Below are positions 23,343-34,099 of a stretch of 64,000 bases of DNA, in pieces. The stretch is taken from the NCBI GenBank assembly GCA_033977485.1, contig CM066989.1, positions 100,295,181-100,359,180 of the forward strand, written 5' to 3'. The notes under the pieces are model-generated. The model had not been told where the DNA came from, did no database searches, and saw nothing but the letters and a program-made list of their open reading frames with translations. Every line of letters begins with the position of its first letter. Positions within the stretch are counted from its first letter, which is position 1. The DNA comes from Hydrangea macrophylla. Taxonomy: Eukaryota > Streptophyta > Magnoliopsida > Cornales > Hydrangeaceae. The position numbers and the translations under genes were made by a program.

Positions 23343-25136
23343 TCGCTTGTTTGGATCTATAGATGCAGTTTTGGAACACTAGTTTTGATTTACATGTTGA
23401 TTTTAGGACTGTTTTCAAAACTGCATCGTCACAGATCCGTTTCTGCAGTGTTTATGCAGCAGAATACAAATCTGTGATTGCATTGGATGCAAGGTGGGTT
23501 CGATCGATCGAAGTAGTCTCGATCGATAGAACATCATCTGTTCTCAAGCGATCGAACTAGTTTCGATTGATCGAACTTTGGTTCTGTTCGATCGATCGAA
23601 TGTTGGTCGATCGATCGAGACTGCTCTTCTGTCCTGGAGTTCAGTTTACAGATTTAAAGGTTTTAAAATATTTACTTTAAATTTTTATTTATTCAGTAAG
23701 TTTTTCAAGACATTCTATGAAACTGAAAGTTCAATCGATTGAACTATGTTCAATCGATCTAAGGTTCAATCGATCGAACCTTTGTCGATCCATCGAAGTG
23801 TGATAGAGAACTATGATGCTATTTTAAGTCCTAATTCAGTATGTAAAGAGTTTATATACTGTGTGAATCAATTAGGGGTTCCAATGGTATATATATTTGT
23901 TATATATGCTTGGTTGTGCGTGCGACTAACCCTTATGCAGGAAGCTTAGTCCGCTATCTCCCATGGCGCCAAGACTTTTAAATTTTGTATTTAATTGTTT
24001 GAGATTGGTGTATATTAATGAATGTATTATTTTGGTTTGGTTTTTTAAGGCATGTGTAAAGGGTGCTGCGACTTCAATCCAACGAAAAGGAAAGTCGCAC
24101 CGGTTTCCCTTGCCGTTTATTTTGATGTTGCTATTTCTATTTCTAGATAAATTGTAAGCTTCGAGAGAAGCATAGGACCAATGTAATAGAATTAGAAATT
24201 CCATGAAGATGGAGGAGCAAGCCGTTGTCCATGAAGATGGAGTCGGAGGCAATCAAACCAAGAAGAAGGTTCTATGGAGATAGAGCCATGGGAGATAGAG
24301 GCATTGTTGAATGTTTTTATTTCATTTTAGTTTTTGTTTTATGTGCTTAGTTGTGATTGGCATTTTATATATTGTTACTACTTGCATGCACGTAAAACAA
24401 GTTTTCTAAAATTAAATTCAAAACCTTTTTCCAGCACATTAGTAAACACTTGATGTTTATGGGCAACGTGAAGAAACATTTAAAAAAAAAATCCTATTAG
24501 TTCATTGTAAGTATGAGAAATACTCTGTGTCACTCATTTATGAGTGATCATTCCATACGGAGGGTATTTCTTATTGATTACTAGATATGAACTTCTTACA
24601 AAAATCTAGTGGGAGAGGGACTTATTTTATAACTCCCACGGTCTTCCATAAAAGGTTCATTGTAAGGTGGGTAGTATATTCTGTGTCACCCAGCCATGGG
24701 TGATCATTCCATACGGAGGATAGACTATTCATTGGTTACTAGATATGAACTTCCTTTGGATAGAATCAATGATACGCGTTAGAGGGTGACCACTACACTG
24801 AGGCACTACTTGAGGCGGTTGTCATTGGATTCTAGTTAATGGTAAACACTAGCTAAGCTATGGGTAAGGGATTCCACACGGAGCATTATCCAGAAACTTA
24901 GAGACCAAAAGTTCAGGAGTCATGACTTGTTTTGTAAGAGTTGCATGACATTCATGATGGGTTTCCCAATCAGGCTATGAGGTTATGATCGCCATACGGA
25001 GACTTAATTTCATAGGCTTGACATCCTGAAGACAATTAATGAGTTGGTTAAGGGAATTCCAATGTATCATATAAATGGTCATATTCATGATTTCCATATT
25101 GTAATTCTGTTACATTATTTGTATTTCAGATTCATT
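23343..25136 (+). other. E5 untranslated leader
   Basis: The leader carries a palindrome array (23495-23790) and CCATACGGAGG-like motifs near 24552, 24712, 24795, 24873 and 24990, one more than in E3, E4 and E6. Part of the motif-bearing segment (about 24495-24600 against 24655-24760) looks duplicated, with GTGATCATTCCATACGGAGG in both, which explains the extra copy. No gene is supported. Confidence 0.65.
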
Positions 25137-25988
25137 ATGTCTAGCCCACTTGTTATAACCATGATCCAGAATAAGCTAATTGGAAATAACTACGTTGAAT
25201 GGAAACTAGAACTGGATGAATTATTAATTGCTAATGGATGTAAATACGTTCTTACTATTCCCTGTCCACCTATTCCATGCCATGACACCCCAACTGATTT
25301 TGCGGATCAATATTGGGAGTGGATAAGATTTGATGGTATAGCTCGCTCTAGCATCTTAGACTCTCTGTCTGATGTGTTGAAGCAGTAACATCAACCTTTG
25401 AACACTGCCCGTGCTATAATATTGAACCTCGAGGAGATGTTTAGGGAACTAAGCCGTACTGCAAGGCTTAGAGCCTTGGAGTTAGTCATGGACACCAAAA
25501 TGTTGGAAGGAACTTCTATAAGAGAGCATGTTTTTAAAATGATTACTTATTTCAAAGTAATGGAAGTTCTGGGTTCCGACATTGATGGTGAGACTCAAGT
25601 TGACATAATCTTGTATTCGTTGCCTTCATCATTCACTCAATTTAAAAAGGTTTTTAAAACGAGTAAAACAGTTTTTTCAACAAGTGAGTTGATGAGCTCT
25701 CTTGAGGCAACGATGGATATAGTCAAAGAGGAGTCAAATGTTCAGAACATTGGAATGGCTTCATCTTCTGGAACCAAGCCTGAGGGCATAAGTTCAGAGA
25801 AGGAGAAGCAAGACTCAAGGATAGGTGAGCCTAAGCCAACTGCTGGGAAGAAGGCAAGACTTGAAAAGGGAAAGGCTGGTGCCGTGCCAAAAGGAAAGTG
25901 TTTCCATTGTGGCATGAGAGGGCATTGGAAAAGGAACTGTGTGGAATACTTGACTGCCAAAAGGCAAGGCATGATCCCTTTTCACTAG
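25137..25988 (+). pseudogene. E5 gag, one in-frame stop
   Basis: ATG at 25137 (MSSPLVITMIQNKLIGNNY) starts a 283-codon Gag-like frame ending in TAG at 25986. A single in-frame TAA at 25386-25388 interrupts it; the frame is otherwise unshifted. It includes the UBN2-type middle (EGTSIREHVFKMI, STSELMSSLEA), a Lys-rich stretch and an intact CCHC knuckle CFHCGMRGHWKRNC. Compared with E4 Gag it is clearly diverged but of similar length. TAA could be a single C to T change of CAA, arising after insertion. Unlike E4, the frame ends just after the knuckle and does not continue into a protease. Confidence 0.8.
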
Positions 25989-28366
25989 TTTTTTGAAGTA
26001 AGTTGAAAAGCTGATACTTCAACTACTTGGGGCATTGATTCTGTATTTTCTAAATTATATCTGTAATTGTTACAGGGAATTGGAAAATAAGAATGTGCAG
26101 CGATTAGAAGATCTTGATTGCCTTTTGGGATCTGATGCAAGAGTTGCTATTAGATTAAAAGTTTTATATTGTAATAAAACTTTGGAGTTATTAGATGGAT
26201 TTCAATTTTGAATTAATGAATAATATTTATTCTTTTGATTTTGGTACTGAAATTCTTGATTAAAAGAAAGTGTTCTTTTATGTGATCTAAATAACTTGTC
26301 AAGCAAGTATCTCACCTATTTACTCTTGTTTTTTGTTTTGTTTTTTTTTTTTTATATTATCTAACGAAGTATTTAAATAACTCATGGGTATTTTACCTTC
26401 TAAAAGGATGGCACCTTCATCTAATTCTATAAATCTTTGGTTTAGAGGTTAGATCACATTACATCTAAAATAGGATAAATGGGGAGTAAAGGATTGGATC
26501 CTAAACTCTTTTGGTTGCTAAGACCATTGCCTATTTGTCAATCCTATTTTAGAGAGTAACTGTGATCAGATCTTATTAATCTAAATAGGAAAAATAGGAA
26601 GTAGAGGAATGGATCCTAGCCTTTTTTGGTCGCTAAGACCACTGACTATTTGTCAATCCTATTTAGAGGCTAATTTGATCAGGTGACTTTTCTTTTGAAA
26701 ATCACATGACCAATGACTTATTAGAATTAAGACATACTCATGTATGTAGGCCAATAAACATTAGAGTTGAAAAGTAATTTTGGCTACTCTGGATACTGAT
26801 ATACATTTACTAATTGCACCTTCATCCTCAATTTTGAAGAAATTCAAAAGTTTTGGAATGAAGAGTAATTGGTAAAAGAATATCGTTGCCTTTTGATTTG
26901 ATCAAAATGGTGAGTATCTGTCTAATATATTTATTGTCCAAAGGAGATAAGAATGAGATTCTTTCTCGATAATCTGCACCTAGTGTGCCTCCACGGGATG
27001 GTGTAACAGGTAGAAGGAACTATCTTCTTTTGGATATGACTAGGTCAAGAAATGAGTTATTTAGAGTTATTGTTCTTCCTTGTTTTTTTTTATGGAACTA
27101 CAATGTATGTACTGGATCTTATTCAAAAGAAAATCCTTCCGATAGACATCCCCAAAGTTGTGAAAAGGATGTGACTTCTTTCTCATGGTAACTTTGGATA
27201 AGGTTGTCTAGCACTTTGGTGTAAAGGAACGATAAGCCTTTTGGAATCTAGATTGGGCGTATAATATTTTTGTAGTGTTTCCAGAGAAAACAAAAGTTGG
27301 TTGAAAATCGATTTTTGCAAAGGAAGATAATATGAAAGAGTAAAGTTATTTATATCTTAAAGCAATCTATAAACCATCTAGAACTAAAATCTACTACATC
27401 TTCATCCATTCCTACATTGGTACTTCATTGCAGTGGGAGAATTCTCAACATTGTTGAAATTCCCTGGTGCATTGAAGTTTTGTGATAAGGAAGCTCTGGT
27501 ATGTGATTTGCATAAGTCTATGGACTAAAGCAATCATCCAGAGATAAGGACATCTATTTTGATATGCTTGGTCAAAATACTTTAGATTCATCTAAAGTAT
27601 GGATGTAGCTTAAGTGGATGAAAGGATCCTTGCGCAAAGGAAGTGTGGTGGTGATTATGGTTCCATATATTGATGACATCTTTATCATTGCGAGATGTTA
27701 AAGTAGTATTATCAATGATTGAGGTTAAGTTTCTACAGTATACTTGATATTTATGATCTCAATGAGGCGAGCTATGATCTTTAGATTTTTGCTCATTCAA
27801 GATCGAAAAGTTAAGATAATGAGATTATCTCAAACTCCTATATCAGAAAGTTGCTGGCTAGATTCAATGTAGAACATTTTGATAAAGGTTTTTCACCTTG
27901 GAACATAACCTATTGCTCTGTCAAGACTTGTATCTTGGGATACAAGATGAAAGAGGTCGCATGAAAGTTATATCATAAGCCTTCGCCATTGATAAACCTT
28001 GTATGTGATGTTAGGTATGGATATCAGTTATACCGTAGAGGTTGTTCACAGATATCAGTCCAAATGAAAATTCAGTTTTATGAACTATCATAAGGTATAT
28101 ATTCTCTAGGACTTGAGAAAGAACCAGAAGATATATGCTAGGTGATGGTGTTTTGGACAATGTTTGAATTAGTTTTACTGGATACATGTCTGGTGACGTC
28201 TTTTGTCTAGGGATATAGTATAACATGAAGATGTTCTACTATGGATTGTTTCAGTCGATGATCATCAGTCCCTTTACAAAACCTTACGGGTTAAGGATTT
28301 TGACATGTCACGTAGATAATGTTATTGTTGTTTAACACTATATGGTTATGAGTGCAAGTGGGAGTT
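25989..28366 (+). pseudogene. E5 pol remnant, heavily decayed
   Basis: Scattered traces keep copia order: TSTTWGIDS-like protease near 26010, GPINIR-like integrase near 26750, a DQNGEYLSN-like trace near 26900, RRNYLLLDMTRS near 27010-27040, and PYIDDIFII, an RT box relic, near 27665-27690. Between them are stops, frameshifts and deletions, and the whole is about 0.7 kb shorter than in E4. A segment at about 26440-26560 is repeated with changes at 26560-26680 (ATAGGAAAAATAGG / GGATCCTA words). No function remains. Confidence 0.8.
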
Positions 28367-29823
28367 TGTTGGGAATATGCCCTCAAACCAGTTAGTTGGA
28401 CAATGGAATATCATAATGCATTTATGCATGTTAGTTCATGAGATGAATATTAGACTGGAATCCTTAAACAACATTGTATGTGGTTCATTTGTGTATGTGA
28501 CATGTGAGATATGAATCACAAATCCTTGTTGTTTCAAATAAGTCATAGTGGATGATAAGTCTGGATAACTTATCAGGTATACACTGTAGCATGATTAACG
28601 TCTACGGGGTAGAATGATGAATCTCATTCATAAGTGTCTTTGACTCTTGGTTAATATGCTAGTGCACTCGGTGCATTGACGGACCTGAGTTAAACCTATT
28701 GACACCTAAACGCTGTCACCGTCAATAGGAACTCAAAACTTGTATAGGGATACATGTCCTCAATCCTGAGATAGTTATGGACGCAAGTTGTATGCTTGGT
28801 TGCTTTGACTTACCAATCAGTGAGGTCTTTCAAGATCAACACCTGGGTATCTTGGGTAATCAAGTATGCAACGTTGGGAACATATATTGTCAAGATGGAA
28901 TTCTACCCTCTTCTATAAAACGAAGAGTAAGTATTCCCTCGAGAATGTCACTAGGAGTGATTACTGAGAGCTGGCCAGCCTTGTCAACAAAGTGTTGTTG
29001 TTGACATGTTTAGTAATCCAAGCGTAGTGAATGATACTCGAGGAATATAAGATGTACTATCTATTGGGTCGACAGTATCTTAAAACATACATTCCAATGA
29101 TAGATACGATTACTGCCTGGTAGAGGGACATCCGTATCATATTATACAAGTCTAGCAATCGCTTATGTATGTGTGATTATGTTCTTATGCACTGGAGTGC
29201 AATTATCATTTTATAATGGCATTAATGATAATTGATCAATTATTGATTGCTTAGTTAAGAGTATTGACTAGAAGGAATAATAATTGATCGGAGCCAGTAA
29301 TTAAGAACCTAGGAGGTCCCACTCTTAGCTCCGCCAGAATGCTTGGAAAGGCAAATGAGGATGCTGTCAAGACTGGTTCGATCGATTGAAGGTTAGACAG
29401 GTTCGATCGATCGAAGTCACTTCGATCGATTGAAAGCAAGGTCGATTCTGGGAGTCTATAAATAGGGCAGCTACGTCCAGGGAAAAGAGTTCGTCATTTT
29501 TAACGTCCCTAGGCTGCTGAAACTGTTTTAGGATTCCCAAACCTTCTTCATTCTCACCATTAGAGTTCCTACCAACTCTAGCCTCTTCGGGAAGCATTCG
29601 AGGAGACATAAGGGTGAAGATTTTCAAGAGCTTACTGCTGCACACACAAGGAGAAGGACAAAAATCAGAATTGGGTTCAAGACCTAAGGTACAGAATCTT
29701 CTCCATCTTTTTATGCGCATCTATAGAGTTAATAAGTAGTAGATCCAAGGCTACCAATAAGTTTTTGTAACTCAATTATTCTGCTGCGCGTTTAAAACTA
29801 TTTTAAACCTATTTTTTCCTACA
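28367..29823 (+). repeat. E5 3' LTR
   Basis: 1457 bp, about 98% like the 5' LTR by eye. TATA CTATAAATAG at about 29456-29465 with TTCGATCGATCGAAG-type sites at 29378-29435 before it. CpG positions in the array are better kept here than in the 5' copy (for example GGTTCGATCG here, GGTTTGATCG there). Confidence 0.94.
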
Positions 29824-29828
29824 ATCTA

Positions 29829-31022
29829 CATGTAACAACCAAAAGGGTTCATAGCTTGTGGGAAAGGTAACTTGGTATGCAAGTTGCGAAAGTCCATTTA
29901 TGGGCTTAAGCAGGCATCCAAGAGTTGGAACATCGGATTTGACCAAGCGGTCAAATCATTTGGTTTTATACAGAACCTGGATGAACCTTGTGTACACAAG
30001 AAGTGTGAAGGGAAAGTGGTAGCTTTTCTTGTGCTCTATGTTGACGACATTCTACTCATTGGGAATGATGTAGCGATGTTGTCAACGGATAAGGTTTGGC
30101 TAGCTAGTACTTTCAATATAAAGATCTAGGAGAGGCGAGCTATATTCTTGGAATAAAGCTCTTTCGGGATCACAAGCGAAAGATAATGGGATTATCTCAA
30201 GCTGGTTATATCGAGAAGGTGCTAACTAGGTTTTCTATGGACAATTCGAAGAACGGTTTGTTACCTTTCAAGGATGGTCTAGCATTCTCCAAGGACCAGT
30301 GTCCAAAGACACAGGAGGAGAGGAATTGCATGGCAGGAATTCCATATGCTTCAGTAGTTGGAAGTCTCATGTATTCGATGTTGTGCACTAGACCATATAT
30401 TTGCTTTGCCGTTGGCATGGTTAGCATGTATCAATCGAATCCAGGTCCAGAGCACTAGACAGCCGTTAAGCACATTATTAAGTACTTAGGAAGGACTAAA
30501 GATTACATGCTTATGTATGGCGATGATGAGTTAACTCCAGTCGGATACACTGACTCAGACTTTATGTCAGATAAAGATTCAAGGAAGTCGACATCCGGAC
30601 ATCTCTTTACCTTGAAAGGTGGTGCTGTTAGTTGGAAGAGTATTAAGCAAAAATGCATTACAGACTCAACTACAGAAGCTAAGTATGTGGCTGCTTATGA
30701 AGCCGCAAAGGAAGCTGTTTAGCTCAAGAAGTTCCTTATGGAGCTCGAGGTACTACCAGCGTTGCTGTCACCTATTACACTGTATTACGATAATAGTGGG
30801 GCGGTGGCTCAATCCAAGGAGCCAATGGACCACGGAAAGGGAAAGCACGTAGAGCAGAAATATTACCTAATCTGAGATATAGTTCAACGCGGGGATGTGA
30901 CTATCACCAAGATTGCCACCACTGACAATCTTGTTGATCCGTTTACAAAGGCCTTGCCACAGAAGGTCTTTGATCGTCATCTAGATAGTCTAGGTCTCAG
31001 ATGTAATCCTGTATGGTTGTGA
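29829..31022 (+). pseudogene. E3 gag-pol, 3' part (RT to RNase H), broken
   Basis: After E5 the RT resumes at the codons equivalent to the QQPEGF stretch of E4. Open stretches cover [13 protein letters not shown] and the intact [12 protein letters not shown] box (29872-30129), then [19 protein letters not shown] (30186-30458) and the RNase H stretch [19 protein letters not shown] (30507-30722). There is a frameshift near 30125 (AAGATCTAG) and stops near 30459 and 30720. The frame ends [11 protein letters not shown] with TGA at 31020-31022, as in E4. Relatively light damage for its position in the nest. Confidence 0.9.
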
Positions 31023-31026
31023 GTGC

Positions 31027-31037
31027 AAGTGGGAGTT
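31027..31037 (+). promoter_or_regulatory. E3 polypurine tract
   Basis: AAGTGGGAGTT directly before the 3' LTR, identical in E3, E4 and E5; primes plus-strand cDNA. Confidence 0.85.
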
Positions 31038-32545
31038 TGTCGGGTTTGTGCCCTCAAACCATAACTATATGTATGAGATATTGGCATTTTAACATATGGA
31101 TATCAGGTTTGCATTTCATTATGCATGTTCCTTTCATGAGATGATTGTTTATCCTTAAGTATCATAATAAGTAATTCGTGTGTGTATGAGATACATGCAA
31201 GTGAGATACAAATTATTATTCTTTGATACTTAGAATTTGTCATAGTGGATGATGAGACTGGATACCTCATCAGGTCTACACTGTAGCATGATTAACTACC
31301 ATTGGATGGAGTGATGAATCTCAATCACTAGAGTGTAACTCTTAGTTAATATGCTAGTGCTTATAGTGCATTGGCGGACCTGAGTTTTCCTAATGACACT
31401 TAATATTGTCAACGGTTGATAGGAACTCATAACTTGTATAAGGTATGTGTTCTCAATCTCGAGACGATTATGAACACAGAATGTGGATATGGCTGCTTTG
31501 ACTTACCAATCAGTGAGGTCTATCAAAAGATCAACACCTGGGTATCTTAGGTATGTCATGTTCACGGGGTTGTGAACATACATTGTCAAGATAGAATTTA
31601 CCCTCTGATTCAGAGCAAGCATTCCCTTGACAATGTCACCAAGTTGATTACTGAGAACTGCAGTCTTGTTGATAAGTAGTTATCGACATGTTTGGTAATC
31701 ATGAGAGGTGAATGGGACTCAAGGAATACAAGAAGTAATCATGATTCAGGTTGACAGCAACCGTTATCCGACTACCTGAATATGATTACGAATGCTGACG
31801 GTAGAGGGACATTAGCACACCATGCATGACTAGTTATCACTTCAGATTTGTTCTTTTGCATTAGAGTTCAATTATCATTTTATAGTGGAGTAAACGTTAA
31901 CTGATCAGTCAGTTAATTTGCTGATCAAAGAGTTTAGTCATAGGAATTAACAAACTGGTCTGAGCCAACAATAAAGAGCCTAGGAGGTCCCACTCTTAGC
32001 TATGATAGGATGCATGGAAAGGCACAAGAGGATCTAGTCAAGACTGGTTCGATTGATCAAAAGTGGTTCAATCGATTGAGGTCTAGGCAGGTTCGATCGA
32101 TCGAACGTGGTTCAATCGATCGAAGGTTCGATCGATCAAAGCCACTTCGATCGGTCGAAGTCTTAAGTCGGTTTTGGAAATCTATAAATAGGGCATCTTT
32201 GTACAGAGTTTAATAATTGTCGTTTTTCCTATACGAGAGCTGCAAAGACTATTTAGGGTTTTCTTAGCCTTCTTTTCTTCCCCGTTAGAGTTCCCACCAA
32301 CTCTAGCCTCTCCGGAAGCATCCGTAGGAGTCAAAAGGGTGAAGACAACCTAGTAGAGGCTGCTGCACTAATGAGGAAGAAGAAAATCAGAATTGGGTTC
32401 AAGACTTGAGGTATACTTTCTTCTCCCTCTTGTTAGTACGCATTTATAGAGTTATGAGTAGTAGATCTGGGCTACCAATAAGTTTTTGTAACTTAATCTT
32501 TACGTTGCGCGTTTAAAAATAATTTTAAATCTAATTTTTCCTTCA
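31038..32545 (+). repeat. E3 3' LTR
   Basis: 1508 bp, TGTCGGGTTTG (T to C at base 4) to CCTTCA. It keeps the region lost from the 5' LTR, including the palindrome cluster at 32048-32160, where several sites have become CGATTGA, CGATCAA or CAATCGAT. TATA CTATAAATAG at about 32181-32190. Confidence 0.93.
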
Positions 32546-32550
32546 ATCCA

Positions 32551-32738
32551 TGCCCTTCATCAACGTATTCTGCTGCATAGTCTCCCTCAGGGTAACCTTC
32601 CTGATAGTCCCCCTCTTGAGGAGCGAGATACTCTTCTTCATAGTTGCCTGGATGGGCTTCTTCATTATAACCTAGACGTAATATGTCCAGGGCAGTAGAG
32701 CCATTAGCTTTTGAGGCTAAGTGAATTAGTCTAACCAA
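32551..32738 (-). other. Small acidic, Tyr-rich open stretch in E2, cut by E3
   Basis: On the minus strand an open stretch beginning MVRLIHLASKANGS is rich in Glu, Tyr, Gly and Asp (EEEYLAPQEGDYQEGY). It runs to the E3 border, and after removal of E3 it stays in frame for a few codons (YAS) to a TGA near 7516. Low-complexity composition resembles coding sequence more than LTR DNA, but I do not recognise it and it has no neighbours of known function. It could be the C-terminus of a captured or degraded protein, or chance. Confidence 0.3.
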
Positions 32739-32927
32739 TCGCTCCTAACAAGCAATAATATACAAGTACGACAAATATTTCGAAGTAAATGTTTGATAAG
32801 TATATAACATGATAGTATGAGCGAGATAGTGACAACACAATGCAGTATTCGACTTTACTCAGACCACAACACTGACTCATCTGACTTGTTACATTACCAG
32901 TGTAAAGCTTAGAGTTCAATGATCACG

Positions 32928-33184
32928 TTGCTATCATCGCCTAACAGGGCCCAATAACTGTTTTGGTTTAAAAGATTGTAATCACTTTACTCTTAGGTCT
33001 TCGTGACCTTGCCTTAATAGGGCCCCATAGCATTATAAGTGGTAACCATTGTATTCAAGACCTGGATGGATATTTTGCTATCGTCGCCTAACAGGGCCCA
33101 ATAGTGTATAAACCACCAACTCATGATTAACTCTATAAATTCGAATGGGTATTTTAGCTATTGTCGCCTAACAGGGCCCCATAG
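32928..33184. repeat. Four spaced copies of a CGCCTAACAGGGCCC motif in E2
   Basis: TCGCCTAACAGGGCCCAATA (about 32937), a diverged TGCCTTAATAGGGCCCCATA (33010), GTCGCCTAACAGGGCCCAATA-like (33083) and TCGCCTAACAGGGCCCCATA (33164) recur about every 73-81 bp. The first, third and fourth are each preceded by GCTAT. Spacers between them are unlike, so this is a regular spaced motif rather than a clean tandem repeat. Confidence 0.7.
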
Positions 33185-33354
33185 CATTTAAAGTTGTTCC
33201 CATTGATTTGACTATAACATTTGGACCTCCGTGGTCCACTCAAACATGTATGACAATATGATTGAGTTAGTCTCCTCGACCATGCAGATGTCAATTTTGA
33301 CATTACGACTCGACTATGTTCATATGAATATTTATGCGAGTGTATAGTGCTTAA

Positions 33355-33494
33355 CATAGCAGGCATGAAACATCACAACAATTATTAACTAAGCATGTGG
33401 TATAGTTATCTAGACATACGCTTTCATAGCAGGCATGAAACATCACAACAATTATTAACTAAGTATGTGGTATAGTTATCTAGACATACGCTTT
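33355..33494. repeat. 70-bp tandem duplication in E2
   Basis: Units 33355-33424 and 33425-33494 begin CATAGCAGGCATGAAACA and differ at one noticed base (AAGCATG against AAGTATG). The near identity marks a recent duplication. Confidence 0.92.
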
Positions 33495-33982
33495 CATATA
33501 AGCAGTTCATCTTAACTTTCACACATATAACAATCATCAAATTTGTCCACACAAGACATTCGGGATATTCATGTATCATACATGGAGTATTCTATAATAT
33601 ACCAAGTGAGTTAGGACGACTCACCTTGATGCGAGTTCGTGAAAACAAGTGTAGTTTTTGTCCCTACAATTCACATTGATATATAGAAAGGCGGTTAACA
33701 TGCATACTAGTAATAGGGGCATAATGGTAATTATGCCGAATGGGTTCCTAAACCTCAACATAATAATCCTGACATCATTCTGAGTCTAACATCAATGACT
33801 AGACTCAAATCGGAGTCCATCATATAAAAGGCTGGGTTTCCTATACCAGCGTGGTCCCTAAAGACAAGCTGTATTTTTGACCCTGTCAAAAAGGTCACCA
33901 AACTTTAAGGGAATGTTCTAGACATTATTCTAAGACCCTAAGAACTGACTGTGTAATTTTTGGAACTATAGATTATTTATTA

Positions 33983-34090
33983 TGAATTATTGAAAATAAA
34001 ACATTATATAAACATGACCGTATTGGTCCTTAAATACATGAATTACTGAAGATAAAACATTACATAAACATGACCGTATTGGTCCTAATA
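33983..34090. repeat. 56-bp tandem duplication in E2
   Basis: TGAATTATTGAAAATAAAAC...GACCGTATTGGTCCT at 33983 is repeated from 34039 with a few substitutions. Confidence 0.85.
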
Positions 34091-34099
34091 CATACATAT

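Larger units (their letters stand above)
21867..29823 (+). mobile_element. E5: copia element with open gag and ruined pol, TSD ATCTA
   Basis: LTRs at 21867-23327 (1461 bp) and 28367-29823 (1457 bp) run TGTTGGGAATATGCCC...CCTACA. The duplication ATCTA is perfect (21862-21866, 29824-29828). PBS TGGTATCAGAGCC (23330-23342) and PPT AAGTGGGAGTT (28356-28366) are perfect. By eye I count about 30 substitutions and a few small indels between LTRs, roughly 2%. Gag is open but for one stop. Pol is shortened to about 2.4 kb and shattered, far beyond 2% divergence. This points to a non-autonomous element moved by proteins from a relative. Confidence 0.95.
7532..32545 (+). mobile_element. E3: Ty1/copia element inserted in E2, TSD ATCCA, split by E4 and E5
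   Basis: LTRs at 7532-8724 and 31038-32545 begin TGT[T/C]GGGTTTGTGCCCTC and end TTTTTCCTTCA. A perfect ATCCA duplication flanks the element (7527-7531, 32546-32550). A tRNA-iMet-type PBS follows the 5' LTR and a polypurine tract precedes the 3' LTR. E4 sits in its leader and E5 in its RT. Removing both leaves about 8.35 kb, close to the 8.7 kb of the related intact E4. Its polyprotein carries several stops, so it is no longer autonomous. Confidence 0.95.

Noticed and set aside
22281..29004. 75-codon plus-strand frame at 22281 and again at 28777
   Set aside because: Same frame in both E5 LTRs, upstream of the TATA box, no protein features.
7532..29823. E3, E4 and E5 as a tandem duplication of one element
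   Set aside because: Each has its own perfect target duplication and E3 resumes in frame after each, so they are separate nested insertions; E4 is also inverted.
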